Shown: one piece after another, positions 54,407-63,944 of the stretch
Layout of the letters: each line of letters opens with the position of its first letter
Position numbering within the stretch: position 1 is the first letter of the stretch
Assembly (NCBI RefSeq): GCF_910589175.1
Contig: NZ_CAJURR010000007.1
Coordinates: forward strand, 20,835 to 84,834
Reading direction: 5' to 3'
Length of the DNA: 64,000 nt
Source of the DNA: an uncultured Lactobacillus sp.
GTDB taxonomy: Bacteria > Bacillota > Bacilli > Lactobacillales > Lactobacillaceae
Notes under the pieces: model-generated
The model's database searches: none
The model's input: only the letters and a program-made list of their open reading frames with translations
Told to the model about the DNA's origin: nothing
Made by a program: the position numbers and the translations under genes

Positions 54407-55507
54407 CTAAACATTAAATCTAAATTCAATAATATCACCGTCTTGAACTACGTAGTCTTTTCCTTCAAGACGAAGCTTTCCAGCCTCTTTAACTTTTTGC
54501 ATGGTTTCAAGCTCATTTAAATCATCAAATGAAACAACTTCTGCTCGAATAAATCCACGTTCAAAGTCTGAGTGAATAACACCGGCAACTTGTGGTGCTT
54601 TCATGCCTTCATGGAAAGTCCATGCACGGGTTTCAGGACCACCAGCAGTAAAGAAAGTACGTAGACCTAAAATGTGGTAAGCAGCCTTAATCAAACGATC
54701 AAGCCCAGATTCTTCAACGCCTTCCATTTCAAGAAATTCTTTTCTTTCATCTTCATCCATTGAAGCAATTTCTTCTTCAGTAGCAGCACTAATTCCTAAA
54801 GCCTCTGCATTTTCACTTTCAGCATGCTTTTTGACAATTTGGTAGTACTTATCGCTTTCTGGATCAGCCATTGAACTTTCAGCAATATTAGCAACATAAA
54901 TAACTGGTTTAGAAGTAAGTAAGAATAGTCCCTTAACGATCTTTTGTTCATCTTCATTAAAGTCAATTGAGCGAGCAGCTTTACCTTCTTCAAGAACTGG
55001 CTTTAATTTATTTAAAACAGCTAATTCAGCTTTAGCTTCTTTATCGCCTTGTTGAGCAACCTTTTGCACTTTTCCAATTCTACGGTTAACTGCATCTAAG
55101 TCCGCAATTGCTAATTCAAGATTAATTGTGTTGATATCTTCTTCTGGATCAACCTTACCAGTAACTGAAGTAATGTTGTCATCATCAAAAGCTCTTACTA
55201 CGTGAACAATTGCATCAGTTTGACGGATATTTTCAAGGAATTTATTTCCAAGTCCTTCACCTTTTGATGCGCCTTTTACCAAACCAGCAATATCAGTAAA
55301 TTCAAATGTAGTATGAACAATCTTCTTAGCTGGAATTAATTCTTGAATACGAGCTAGACGACTATCTGGAACTTCAACCATCCCCACATTTGGCTCGATT
55401 GTGGCAAATGGATAGTTTGCCATTTCGGCACCAGCTTTAGTAATCGCGTTAAACAAAGTAGACTTACCAACATTTGGTAATCCAACAATACCTGCAGTTA
55501 ATGACAT
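54407..55507 (-). CDS. ychF: Redox-regulated ATPase YchF
   Basis: 366 residues, an Obg-family protein with G1 GLPNVGKSTLF, G3 DIAGLVKGASKGEGLGNKFL, the ATP-specificity NIAE in place of NKxD, a coiled coil and a TGS domain. It binds ribosomes and hydrolyses ATP. It sits with DUF951 and parAB as in most Firmicutes. Confidence 0.96.
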   Translation of the reverse strand: MSLTAGIVGLPNVGKSTLFNAITKAGAEMANYPFATIEPNVGMVEVPDSRLARIQELIPAKKIVHTTFEFTDIAGLVKGASKGEGLGNKFLENIRQTDAIVHVVRAFDDDNITSVTGKVDPEEDINTINLELAIADLDAVNRRIGKVQKVAQQGDKEAKAELAVLNKLKPVLEEGKAARSIDFNEDEQKIVKGLFLLTSKPVIYVANIAESSMADPESDKYYQIVKKHAESENAEALGISAATEEEIASMDEDERKEFLEMEGVEESGLDRLIKAAYHILGLRTFFTAGGPETRAWTFHEGMKAPQVAGVIHSDFERGFIRAEVVSFDDLNELETMQKVKEAGKLRLEGKDYVVQDGDIIEFRFNV

Positions 55508-55529
55508 ATTATTCTCCTCTTAATTGGTT

Positions 55530-55778
55530 TTATTCAAAGTGTGGCACAGCAATATTTTCCTTAGGAACGTAATGTTCCTCTTTTAAGTTAACAGGATCAT
55601 TTGCTGAGTGCAGCACTTTTTTTAATTTTTTATTGAATTCTGCTCGGGGCATCATAATTAAATGACCACACCCTAAGCACTTAATGCGAATGTCTGCACC
55701 CATTCGCAAGATTTCCCACTTATTTTCACCACATGCATGTGGTTTTTTCATCTGTACTACATCGCCCAAATGATACAT
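55530..55778 (-). CDS. DUF951 family small protein
   Basis: 82 residues with HACGENKWEILRMGADIRIKCLGCGHLIMM, containing Cys pairs suggestive of a small zinc ribbon. It resembles YyzM and is conserved between parB and ychF in Firmicutes. Function is unknown. Confidence 0.85.
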   Translation of the reverse strand: MYHLGDVVQMKKPHACGENKWEILRMGADIRIKCLGCGHLIMMPRAEFNKKLKKVLHSANDPVNLKEEHYVPKENIAVPHFE

Positions 55779-55797
55779 GAAAAATCACTCCTATTAA

Positions 55798-56679
55798 TTA
55801 TTTATCTAAATTAATTCCTAGTAAATCTAAAATTCGATTTAATTCATCAGTTGATGCAAAATCAATGGCCAAATGACCATTTCCTTTTTTACCTTCGGTA
55901 ATATTTACACTAGTACCAAATTTATCAGTTAATTGTGATTCACTAGCCCTAATGAAAGCTGATTTTTTAATAGCCTTTTTCTTGGGTTTCTTTTCTTTTT
56001 CGTTTAATTTAGCTACTAATGACTCTAATTGACGAACTGTAATTCCGTTCTTAACTACCTTTCTGGCCAAGTCATCAATACTATCCTTATCCTTCAAACC
56101 AAGTAATGTTCTTGCTTGCCCCATTGATAGCTCTCCTCTTTGAAGGAGACGTTTAGTTTTTTGAGGCAAAGTAAGGAGACGAAGATAATTAGCAATGTAT
56201 GGGCGAGATTTTCCTAATCTTTTAGAAACTTCTGCTTGAGTTAACCCTAAATTCTTTTGCAGCATCTCATAAGCTTGCGCTTCTTCTAATGGTGTTAAGT
56301 CTTCACGTTGCAAGTTTTCTAAAACTGCAACTTCCATCATTTGTGCCTCATCAAAGTCTCGAATGATGGCTGGAATTGTTTTCTTCTTAGCTAACTTAGA
56401 AGCACGAAAACGACGTTCACCGGCAATAATTTCGTAACCATTAACTGATTTACGAATAATAATTGGTTGAAAAACACCATTTTCTTTAATGGATTCGGAA
56501 AGTTCCTTTAAGCTTTTGTTATCAAACGTTTTTCTTGGTTGATAAGGATTTTGTCTAATTTCATCTAAAGAGATTTCCGTAATCTCCTCAGTTTCTTGAA
56601 CTTGTGGGGTCTCATCAAATAAAGCTTCTAAGCCTCGTCCAAGACCACGTTTTTTAGGTTCTTTAGAGTTTTTTACCAT
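55798..56679 (-). CDS. parB: ParB chromosome partitioning protein
   Basis: 293 residues: N-terminal ParB CTPase domain with GERRFRASKLA, central helix-turn-helix (LTQAEVSKRLGKSRPYIANYLRLL), and a C-terminal dimerisation region. It binds parS near the origin. Its start overlaps parA by 17 bases. Confidence 0.95.
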   Translation of the reverse strand: MVKNSKEPKKRGLGRGLEALFDETPQVQETEEITEISLDEIRQNPYQPRKTFDNKSLKELSESIKENGVFQPIIIRKSVNGYEIIAGERRFRASKLAKKKTIPAIIRDFDEAQMMEVAVLENLQREDLTPLEEAQAYEMLQKNLGLTQAEVSKRLGKSRPYIANYLRLLTLPQKTKRLLQRGELSMGQARTLLGLKDKDSIDDLARKVVKNGITVRQLESLVAKLNEKEKKPKKKAIKKSAFIRASESQLTDKFGTSVNITEGKKGNGHLAIDFASTDELNRILDLLGINLDK

Positions 56680-57436
56680 GAGCTTTCAACACCTCTTTTG
56701 CTAGAGAATCATATACTTGGGAACCGCGAGATTTTGGAGCGTATTCCGTAATTGGTTTACCATAACTTGGAGCTTCAGCTAACTTGGTAATTCGCGGAAT
56801 AATTGTCTTATAAACCTTTTTATTAAAGTAGGATTGAACTTCTTTAACAACTTCTGCTCCTAAATTAGTTCTAGCATCTAGCATGGTTAGCAATACACCT
56901 TCCACACCCAAATTCTTATTAAAGTGCTTTTGGACTAAGCGAATTGTATTCAATAACTGGCTTAAGCCTTCCATTGCATAATATTCACTTTGAACTGGAA
57001 TTAAAATCGAATCTGAAGCAGTAAAAGCATTGATTGAAAGCTGACCTAAAGATGGAGGACAATCGATCAAAATAAAGTCATATTCATGGCTAACCTCATC
57101 GATTCCCTGCTTCAATCTTGTTTCACGTGCCATCATTGATGTTAATTCCATTTCAGCACCAGCTAATTGAATAGTAGCAGGAACTGCATCTAAATTTTTA
57201 GTTTCTGTATGATGAATGGTTTCAGATAAAGGAATTTCATCAATTAAAACATTATAGATATCTTTATCTACAGTTGACTTTTCAATACCTAAACCAGAAG
57301 TTGCATTTCCTTGGGGGTCAATATCAACTATTAAAACTTTATAACCATGATTTGCAATGCTGGCACCTAAATTAATCGTCGTCGTTGTTTTACCAACGCC
57401 ACCTTTTTGGTTAGCAACCGAAATAATTTGAACCAT
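56663..57436 (-). CDS. parA: ParA chromosome partitioning ATPase (Soj)
   Basis: 257 residues with deviant Walker A KGGVGKTTTTINLG, IDCPPSLGQLS and the MinD/ParA fold. It works with ParB to segregate origins and regulate DnaA. A near match to parS (TGTTTCACGTG at 57119-57129) lies inside the coding sequence. Confidence 0.95.
   Translation of the reverse strand: MVQIISVANQKGGVGKTTTTINLGASIANHGYKVLIVDIDPQGNATSGLGIEKSTVDKDIYNVLIDEIPLSETIHHTETKNLDAVPATIQLAGAEMELTSMMARETRLKQGIDEVSHEYDFILIDCPPSLGQLSINAFTASDSILIPVQSEYYAMEGLSQLLNTIRLVQKHFNKNLGVEGVLLTMLDARTNLGAEVVKEVQSYFNKKVYKTIIPRITKLAEAPSYGKPITEYAPKSRGSQVYDSLAKEVLKAHGKKL
57119..57134. other. Possible degenerate parS site
   Basis: TGTTTCACGTGCCATC matches the first 11 bases of the parS 16-mer and one more. 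The second half-site is lost. Firmicutes often keep parS within the parAB region. Confidence 0.3.
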
Positions 57437-57451
57437 ATTTACTCCCTTTGC

Positions 57452-58333
57452 CTACTTCTTAAGCAATTCAATAGTAATTTTATAGGAATCACCCTTTTTA
57501 TCTTCTTTGTATTTCACGGTCATTCCTGAATCTTTTGCCATCTTAATTGCTTTTTTAATTGTATTTATTTGTACTTTGAAATCATTAGCTGTCCGAACCT
57601 GAACTTTCTTTTTAGGCTTTTTAGTTTGTTCAGGCTTATTCTCTTCGAGCGCTTCTTCTTTTTCCTTTTCTTGAGCGGCAAAATAACCATCAAGATCTTT
57701 TACCATCTCTTCAGTTTCTTTTACAGTTAAGCCACTTTTAATAACCTCGCTAACAGCAGTATCTTGATCTTCTTCATTCAAAGCTAAAAGTGCACGGCCA
57801 TGACGTTGAGAAATCTTTTTATCAATTAAGAATCCTTGTACTTTAGGTGTTAGCTTAAGTAATCTAATCTTATTAGCAATATAAGATTGGGTCTTCCCCA
57901 TTTGTTCTGCTAATTCAGTTTGAGTTAAATTATTAACCTTCATCAATTGAACGTAAGCTTGTGCTTCATCAATAGGGTTAAGATTTTCACGTTGTAAATT
58001 TTCAACTAAAGCTAAAGAGGCTGCTTTTTCATCATCCATATCTTCAACAATTGCTGGAATTTTTGCCCATTTAAGTGATTGGGCAGCGCGAAAGCGACGT
58101 TCCCCCGCAATAATTTCATATTCACCTTCTGGACCATCAGCTGGCTTACGTAAAATAATTGGTTGGAGTAAACCTTGTTCTTTTAGTGTAGTAGCTAATT
58201 CCTCAATTGATTCATCACTAAAAGTATGACGGGGCTGATAGCGATTAGGCATAATTTTATCGAGTTCAATTTCTTGAACTTGTTTACTTTCAGGGATCTT
58301 TTTTTGACGATTGCCAAATAATGAAAATGCCAT
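57452..58333 (-). CDS. noc: Noc nucleoid occlusion protein (ParB paralogue)
   Basis: 293 residues with GERRFRAAQSL and helix-turn-helix LTQTELAEQMGKTQSYIANKIRLL. The N-terminus MAFSLFGNRQ is short and amphipathic, as in the membrane-targeting helix of Noc, with a Lys-rich linker and C-terminal dimerisation region. It lies between rsmG and parA, the usual noc position. Confidence 0.92.
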   Translation of the reverse strand: MAFSLFGNRQKKIPESKQVQEIELDKIMPNRYQPRHTFSDESIEELATTLKEQGLLQPIILRKPADGPEGEYEIIAGERRFRAAQSLKWAKIPAIVEDMDDEKAASLALVENLQRENLNPIDEAQAYVQLMKVNNLTQTELAEQMGKTQSYIANKIRLLKLTPKVQGFLIDKKISQRHGRALLALNEEDQDTAVSEVIKSGLTVKETEEMVKDLDGYFAAQEKEKEEALEENKPEQTKKPKKKVQVRTANDFKVQINTIKKAIKMAKDSGMTVKYKEDKKGDSYKITIELLKK

Positions 58334-58354
58334 AAATTATTCCTCCAATTAAAT

Positions 58355-59074
58355 TTAAAGTGGTTTTTTATTCGGTGTACCAGCTTGACGTGGATATTTC
58401 TTAGGAGTTGCCTTTATTTTTTCAACAACAATTAAAGTACGGTCATCATCTGTATCAGGAAGAGTTAATTCTTTCACATCTTCTACTTTTCCTCCCAATA
58501 CATCAATCGCATGCTTAGCTTCCGCTAATTCATCTTGTGCCTTGGGTCCTTTTAGAGCAACTAAGTAACCACCAACCTTTGCTAGTGGTAAACAATATTC
58601 ACTTAAAACACTCATCCTTGCTACAGCACGTCCAGTTACCAAATCAAATTTTTCACGTAAGTCTTTATTTTGACCGGCATCTTCTGCCCGGCTATGAACT
58701 AAAGTAACTTTATCTAAACCTAAGTCGTTTACAAGTTCATCTAAAAACTTTAATCTTTTACCCAAAGAATCAACAATAGTGATACTTAAGTTAGGACACA
58801 AAATCTTAATCGGTAAAGAAGGAAAACCTGCTCCTGCTCCAACATCACATAAAGTTTTCTCACCTTTAAATAGGTCTGGAAATTCTAAGAGTGGAGTAAT
58901 GCTATCAAAGAAGTGCTTTAAGTAAACCTCATTTTTATCAGTAATTCTGGTAAGATTAACCTTTTTATTAAATTCAACTAATTTATCATAGTATGTCGCA
59001 AATTGTTTTTTTTGCTTATCATTAAGTTCAAAGCCATATTTTGCGAGCTCTTTTGCAAAAATTTCTGGATTCAT
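58355..59074 (-). CDS. rsmG: 16S rRNA (guanine(527)-N7)-methyltransferase RsmG
   Basis: 239 residues with SAM-binding motif [17 protein letters not shown]. It methylates G527 of 16S rRNA; loss gives low-level streptomycin resistance. It is first in the noc-parA-parB operon and is preceded by a hairpin next to its ribosome site AGGTGA. Confidence 0.95.
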   Translation of the reverse strand: MNPEIFAKELAKYGFELNDKQKKQFATYYDKLVEFNKKVNLTRITDKNEVYLKHFFDSITPLLEFPDLFKGEKTLCDVGAGAGFPSLPIKILCPNLSITIVDSLGKRLKFLDELVNDLGLDKVTLVHSRAEDAGQNKDLREKFDLVTGRAVARMSVLSEYCLPLAKVGGYLVALKGPKAQDELAEAKHAIDVLGGKVEDVKELTLPDTDDDRTLIVVEKIKATPKKYPRQAGTPNKKPL

Positions 59075-59082
59075 TTTTCACC

Positions 59083-59101
59083 TGTGAAACCTAGTTTCAC
59101 A
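59083..59101. promoter_or_regulatory. Hairpin/inverted repeat at the rsmG ribosome site
   Basis: TGTGAAAC-CTA-GTTTCACA, perfect 8-base arms, ending next to AGGTGA on the minus strand. It may fold in mRNA, or be an everted parS-like pair of half-sites. Confidence 0.5.
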
Positions 59102-59165
59102 CTCCTAATTTACCGCAATTAAAGGCGGTTAACAACACTATTATCATCATAAACTAACGTATTTA

Positions 59166-59194
59166 ATTATGTAGTATTTTTTAAGAATCGTCAA
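59166..59194 (-). promoter_or_regulatory. Promoter of the rsmG-noc-parAB operon
   Basis: -35 TTGACG (59189-59194), 17 bases, -10 CATAAT (59166-59171) on the minus strand. Confidence 0.55.
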
Positions 59195-59272
59195 AAAACA
59201 ACTAAGTATTTAAAAATATGTATTTAAATTAAAATCGATAAGCTATAATGATTAGCAAAAGGGGTTAAATTC

Positions 59273-59809
59273 ATGATTATTACGCTTATTGTGATTCTTT
59301 ATCTCGGTTATCAAACTTATAAAGGATATCAACTGGGATTTGCTCAACGTGTTATTAATATGATTTTTGGTGCAATTGTATTTGCAGCAGCTATTTTAGG
59401 ACAAAACAGCTTGGGAAATTGGTTCTATGAACAATTTTCCGGTAAGGTTGTTCCTACAACTGGCAATATCAGTCTTGAGATAATTGGTTACCGATTCTTG
59501 GCCTTCTTTGTAATTTGGTTTATCGGTAAAATGATTTTAAAGATTTGTAAGGGTTGGCTTCCTAAACGTGATCGTACTAAAAAGGGAATCGGTAATCTAT
59601 TAGACAATGTTTTAGGAGCACTAGTATCTTTTATTGCTGCTTACTTCTTAGTTTATGTTGCCTTATCAATGTGCCAGGCTTTTCAAAATCCTTGGTTTAT
59701 TCAACAAACAGTTGATTCACCAATTTTACGAGTAATTATTTATAACACACCAGGTTTATCAAATGGAGTATTTAAGACAATATTTGGTATTAGTCGAACA
59801 GTTGGTTAA
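59273..59809 (+). CDS. CvpA family membrane protein
   Basis: 178 residues with four membrane segments and the CvpA pattern (YKGYQLGFAQRVINMIFG, LLDNVLGALVSFI). In other bacteria the family is tied to colicin export and envelope integrity; its role is unclear. GGGG lies before ATG 59273 and TATAAT at 59244-59249 is its -10. Confidence 0.85.
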   Translation: MIITLIVILYLGYQTYKGYQLGFAQRVINMIFGAIVFAAAILGQNSLGNWFYEQFSGKVVPTTGNISLEIIGYRFLAFFVIWFIGKMILKICKGWLPKRDRTKKGIGNLLDNVLGALVSFIAAYFLVYVALSMCQAFQNPWFIQQTVDSPILRVIIYNTPGLSNGVFKTIFGISRTVG

Positions 59810-59817
59810 AATACTCA

Positions 59818-59856
59818 GCAAAAATAGGATTCGGAGTTACCGAATCCTATTTTTTA
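59818..59856. terminator. Bidirectional terminator after cvpA and apbE
   Basis: AAAATAGGATTCGG/CCGAATCCTATTTT around a 5-base loop. Confidence 0.9.
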
Positions 59857-60780
59857 TACACCAATTCTCTCAATTGAATCATCGTCATATACAAAAATTG
59901 CACCATAGCGACCTGCTTTATCATTTTTCCAGCCCGGAATAGGACCACCAGCAAAAAATAGTCGCTTACACTCAATTTCAGCTTGAACAGAATCACGAGT
60001 AAATAAGGTTACACCAGCCACATGAGTCTTAACGGGATATCCAGTCTTAGGATCAATAATGTGGTGATATTTTTTTCCATTAATTTCTAAAAAGCGCTCG
60101 TACGTCCCACTCGTTACAGCAGAACATTCATGAACAGTGGCAGTTGTTAAATTATTACCACGTTTCTTTTTTGGATCTTGCACGCCCAGAATCCATTCCC
60201 CACTCGCTCTTTTAGGAGAACTGTTTACAAATAAGACATTCCCACCTAGATTAATAATTCCAGCACGAACATCATAAGCACGCCATAAATCTCTAATTCT
60301 ATCTGCTATATATCCTTTAGCAATTCCGCCTAGATCCAGCTCCATCCCTTTTTTAGTTAAAAAAACAGTCTGATTATCATCATCTAATCTAACATCTGCT
60401 GGATTCGTTAGACTCATCTTCTCTTTAATCTGTTCATCAGTTGGAACATGGGCTCCTTTAAAACCAATATGCCATAATTTTACAACTGGTCCAATCAGAG
60501 CGTTAAAGCCAAAATTTTGTTTACTTTCATAAACAGCTAGCTTAATGAGATTATATGTACTTGCAGAAACTTGTACAGGACGAATACCAGCTGCATGATT
60601 AACGTCCATTACCTCAGAATGATCACGATTTACTGTTAACCGATCTTCATAGCTGGCAATCAAATCAAAACTCTGATCCAAAATCTTTTTATTTTGGTCA
60701 CCATAAACTTGCAACGTAATAACAGTTCCTAATCCGCGCCCAACTTTTGAAATTGGAGTTGAAGCATAATTCTCTATCAT
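59854..60780 (-). CDS. apbE: FAD:protein FMN transferase (ApbE family)
   Basis: 308 residues with ApbE motifs: ELDLGGIAKGYIADRI, GIINLGGNVLF, and AVTSGTYERFLEINGKKYHHIIDPKTGYPV. It attaches FMN to Thr or Ser of target flavoproteins using FAD and Mg2+. No signal peptide is seen, so it acts inside the cell. It overlaps the phosphatase gene by 4 bases. Confidence 0.9.
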   Translation of the reverse strand: MIENYASTPISKVGRGLGTVITLQVYGDQNKKILDQSFDLIASYEDRLTVNRDHSEVMDVNHAAGIRPVQVSASTYNLIKLAVYESKQNFGFNALIGPVVKLWHIGFKGAHVPTDEQIKEKMSLTNPADVRLDDDNQTVFLTKKGMELDLGGIAKGYIADRIRDLWRAYDVRAGIINLGGNVLFVNSSPKRASGEWILGVQDPKKKRGNNLTTATVHECSAVTSGTYERFLEINGKKYHHIIDPKTGYPVKTHVAGVTLFTRDSVQAEIECKRLFFAGGPIPGWKNDKAGRYGAIFVYDDDSIERIGV

Positions 60781-61580
60781 TTTGATGCCTTCTTTGGTTC
60801 TAAGTATAATTCTCTTAAACTTTGAATCATTTCATCATCAACTTTAAGAACATTTTTAATGTAATTATCTATTCCATCATACTTTTCATCAATTAATAAG
60901 AGAGCTGTATCCAAATATTCATTTGCGACACTTGCTAAACTTCTAACATTAGCACGCAAAATTACACTACCACCCTCATCAATTATCTTTTGGTTCATCT
61001 TAGCCTGATAATTTCCTAGCATTAAGTTAGAAAATAGATAATCTTGTCTGATAGTTTCCATATCAACGCCCAAAATATATAGGATCAGAACTGTAGCTAA
61101 TCCTGTACGATCTTTTCCTTCAGAGCAATGAAAAATAATAGCTCCATCTTTAGTATTAGCAAAGATGCTAAGTAAACTATTAAAGGCTTTTTGAGAATAT
61201 TCCTTACTAATAGAAGAATGGTACTGGTGACACATCGTCTTAAAACCAGCATATTGATCTTTAGTATAGGTCTTTTTTAATTGCAATATCTTTTGATCTG
61301 TTTCTGCACTTTGATTTCCATGAATTGGATTATCAATATGCTCAACTCCTGCTGGCACAACATCAGGAGCTAATTTAATTTCTTGAGGTGATCGTAAATC
61401 GACAATTTTAGTTAAACCATAATTAAGTAAAAAAGTTTCATCTTCCTTAGTCATTTGGCATAGCTTTCCTGTTCTTAGAAGTCGATGCATCTTAATTTTT
61501 CGACCATCAAAACCTACATAACCGCCTAAATCACGTGCATTAGGCACATGTTGCAGTGGTAAAATGTTTGGCCTAATCAT
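60777..61580 (-). CDS. Tyrosine-protein phosphatase family protein (lipid or protein phosphatase)
   Basis: 267 residues with the P-loop HCSEGKDRTGLATVL, in which Lys-Asp after Gly is typical of the LipA/PTP group acting on phosphoinositides or phosphotyrosine. N-terminal NARDLGGY is also characteristic. It is the middle gene in a MupG-phosphatase-ApbE unit and probably acts in the cytosol. Confidence 0.88.
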   Translation of the reverse strand: MIRPNILPLQHVPNARDLGGYVGFDGRKIKMHRLLRTGKLCQMTKEDETFLLNYGLTKIVDLRSPQEIKLAPDVVPAGVEHIDNPIHGNQSAETDQKILQLKKTYTKDQYAGFKTMCHQYHSSISKEYSQKAFNSLLSIFANTKDGAIIFHCSEGKDRTGLATVLILYILGVDMETIRQDYLFSNLMLGNYQAKMNQKIIDEGGSVILRANVRSLASVANEYLDTALLLIDEKYDGIDNYIKNVLKVDDEMIQSLRELYLEPKKASK

Positions 61581-61590
61581 TTTGTAATCC

Positions 61591-62628
61591 CTACTTTTCT
61601 AAATTTTTAAAAATAACTTTTTGTCCTGGCTCGATATGAGGAAGCAAGCTGCACTCTTCATCGCAGACTCTTCCAAGAACCCTTCCGTCTTTATTGGCAG
61701 GTAAATTTCTCTTAGCAATATGAATTTCGTTACTATTTAAGCCATTGCTATTGATACTAATTGTTCCCACAGGTCGATCCAAAGGTAAATCTTGTGCTTC
61801 AAATTTTGGAAGTTCACCTTCACTACGGAGTCTAACGATATCTTGTGCAAGATACAAATAATTATGCCATTGATTTTCATTAAGAAAAGTATTTTTTTCA
61901 TCTAGATGAAGCGTAATTGCATGATCCTTCGTATAGCGCGCAAAAGACTTAATTGTTTCATTAGTTAAACGATCGCCAACAATGACGTTATTGCAAGCAA
62001 GATCTTTTAAGTTGAGAGCTGCTGCTAATGGATATACACCTCTTTGTGACTCAAGGGTAGTTTCTCCAGCAAAAAATGGTCCTCTTTTAACCCCATCTCC
62101 AGATATAAAAGCTGCTGTTTCCAAATTACAATTGTGAAGCCATTGGTTTTTCTCTTCAAACCACTTTTCATCCATTCCTGTTTCTGGCTGGGAATAAAAA
62201 TCAAATAGGGCTCTAATATGATCGAAGTTAGCTGCTTCTTCTTTTAAATGAGTAATGTCTTCTGGCTGTAAGTAAATTGCATTTAAAGATACCCACATAG
62301 TTTTAGACAATTTCGATACAAAACGCATTAATACTTGATCATTAATTCTTAAACCAGTCACGTTAAGTGTCTTTAGTTTTTCTGCATCTGCTAAATCATA
62401 GCCTAAATAATGTAAATCATCCTGTGAAACATCTGCCATGACCTTTAATTCTAAATCCTTACACCAACTAGTTAGCTGATCTAACCTTTTTAGTACTACT
62501 GTTGCTTCATCTTTTAAACCCGTTAATGAAGTAAAAACTTCCTTAAAACCGGCATTTCTCATTCCAAGCAAATAATTATGATCATCTGCAGTTAAATCTT
62601 TATCTAAGTAAACTGAAAAACCGAGCAT
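61591..62628 (-). CDS. DUF871 protein, 6-phospho-N-acetylmuramidase-like (MupG)
   Basis: 345 residues: a TIM-barrel N-terminal part (GFSVYLD..., GLRINDQV) and a smaller C-terminal domain, matching the DUF871 family that includes MupG, which cleaves MurNAc-6P-GlcNAc in cell-wall recovery. No PTS or etherase genes are beside it, so the substrate is inferred. A cre-like site precedes it. Confidence 0.8.
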   Translation of the reverse strand: MLGFSVYLDKDLTADDHNYLLGMRNAGFKEVFTSLTGLKDEATVVLKRLDQLTSWCKDLELKVMADVSQDDLHYLGYDLADAEKLKTLNVTGLRINDQVLMRFVSKLSKTMWVSLNAIYLQPEDITHLKEEAANFDHIRALFDFYSQPETGMDEKWFEEKNQWLHNCNLETAAFISGDGVKRGPFFAGETTLESQRGVYPLAAALNLKDLACNNVIVGDRLTNETIKSFARYTKDHAITLHLDEKNTFLNENQWHNYLYLAQDIVRLRSEGELPKFEAQDLPLDRPVGTISINSNGLNSNEIHIAKRNLPANKDGRVLGRVCDEECSLLPHIEPGQKVIFKNLEK

Positions 62629-62653
62629 CTAAATCTCTCTTTTCTAAGCTTTG

Positions 62654-62667
62654 TGAAAATGCTTTCT
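62654..62667. promoter_or_regulatory. cre-like site before the DUF871 gene
   Basis: TGAAAATGCTTTCT fits TGWAARCGYTWNCW at 13 of 14 positions; the central C is T. CcpA control of wall-sugar recovery would be plausible. Confidence 0.4.
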
Positions 62668-62693
62668 TTCATTAAAAATAATAAACTTTAATA

Positions 62694-62732
62694 ACAAAAA
62701 AAGCTAGATAGAAAATTCTATCTAGTTTCTTT
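62694..62732 (-). terminator. Terminator of the FMN reductase pair
   Basis: CTAGATAGAA/TTCTATCTAG stem with T-run on the minus strand. Confidence 0.85.
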
Positions 62733-62759
62733 TATGCTATAGGAAAACAAAGTTTTAGC

Positions 62760-63314
62760 TTATTTTTGAGCTTGTTCAACAAATTTAACAAAATTATTAA
62801 ACGCTAAATCAATAGCATGAATAGTTTCTTGATCTAATAAGTCTCCAGTATTTTTATCGAACTTATCTGCAGCATGACCAATTAAAACTTCATTTCCTGG
62901 CAAAACATTTGCACTTTGATCAGGAGAAAGCAAAATTTCACGCATTTCTTCTTGTGCTCTTGAAGCACCTTGAATTCCGTAAGAGGTACCTAATACCATT
63001 GCTGGTTTCATTTTCATTACATCCGCATTTCCTTGGGCATGGCTTCCAGTCCATTCCATTGCACTCTTCAATGCAGAAGGAATACCATGGTCATATTCTG
63101 GAGTAGCAAAAATCACACCATCTGCTTCACGGATCTTATTTTTGAATTCTTCAACTTTACTATCTGGTTGTGCTTCTTTTTTAAAACGAGGTAAATCAGC
63201 AATTTCATATACTTCAATTTCAGCTTGGTCTTTATACCGCTTAGCCATAAATTGATCTAAAAAACGATTATATGAAAAATCTGCATTCGTACCAACAATT
63301 GCTAGTAATTTCAT
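62760..63314 (-). CDS. NADPH-dependent FMN reductase family protein
   Basis: 184 residues, flavodoxin-like fold with GTNADFSYNRFLDQF for phosphate binding and ATPEYDHGIPSALKSAMEW, the FMN-reductase signature. It reduces flavin, quinones or azo dyes with NAD(P)H in the cytosol. It follows a close paralogue by 12 bases. Confidence 0.9.
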   Translation of the reverse strand: MKLLAIVGTNADFSYNRFLDQFMAKRYKDQAEIEVYEIADLPRFKKEAQPDSKVEEFKNKIREADGVIFATPEYDHGIPSALKSAMEWTGSHAQGNADVMKMKPAMVLGTSYGIQGASRAQEEMREILLSPDQSANVLPGNEVLIGHAADKFDKNTGDLLDQETIHAIDLAFNNFVKFVEQAQK

Positions 63315-63326
63315 GTGTCACTCCTC

Positions 63327-63863
63327 CTACTTACTTACTTCAGCATAAAAACTATCAAATTCATCAAAGAAATGATCTAAAAACTTAACAGTTCCATCTG
63401 GTAAGTTTCCATTCTCGTCAAATTGTTCTGGAGCTGTCCCCATCATAAATTCATCACCATTAAATACTTTGGCACCAAAACCAGGAGAAGAAAGTACCAG
63501 CTTTAAATGACTTTGTCCACGAGCAGATCCTTGTGGTAAAACTGAAGTACCCACAATAACTACCGGCTTATCTTTAAAAGGATGTTCAGCTGATGAAAGC
63601 CACTCTAGTGCACTCTTTAAGGATGAAGGAACTGAGTGTTGTTGTTCTGGCGTAGAGATTAATACTGCATCAGCGTCAGCTACCTTTTTAGCAAAGCTAG
63701 CTACTGAATCAGGTTCTTCAACTCCTTCTTTAAACATTGGAAGATCCTTAACCTCTCCCAATTCAATATCATATCTATCAGTAAAATGCTTTTTAATAAA
63801 ATTTAGCAGATCGCGATTATAAGAATGATCGGCGTTGCTACCTACAATGGCAAAGAGTTTCAT
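63327..63863 (-). CDS. NADPH-dependent FMN reductase family protein
   Basis: 178 residues with [15 protein letters not shown] and [19 protein letters not shown], where Gln-Gln replaces the usual Glu-Tyr at the flavin-binding loop. It is a tandem paralogue of the next gene, and probably the first gene of that operon. ATG 63863 has a GGTGA-type ribosome site. Confidence 0.9.
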   Translation of the reverse strand: MKLFAIVGSNADHSYNRDLLNFIKKHFTDRYDIELGEVKDLPMFKEGVEEPDSVASFAKKVADADAVLISTPEQQHSVPSSLKSALEWLSSAEHPFKDKPVVIVGTSVLPQGSARGQSHLKLVLSSPGFGAKVFNGDEFMMGTAPEQFDENGNLPDGTVKFLDHFFDEFDSFYAEVSK

Positions 63864-63944
63864 TTCTACGTCACCTTTCTTTTAATTATCTTTCTATTAA
63901 ATTATACTTTCTAATCTCACTATTTTAAAAGGTATATTTTAATT

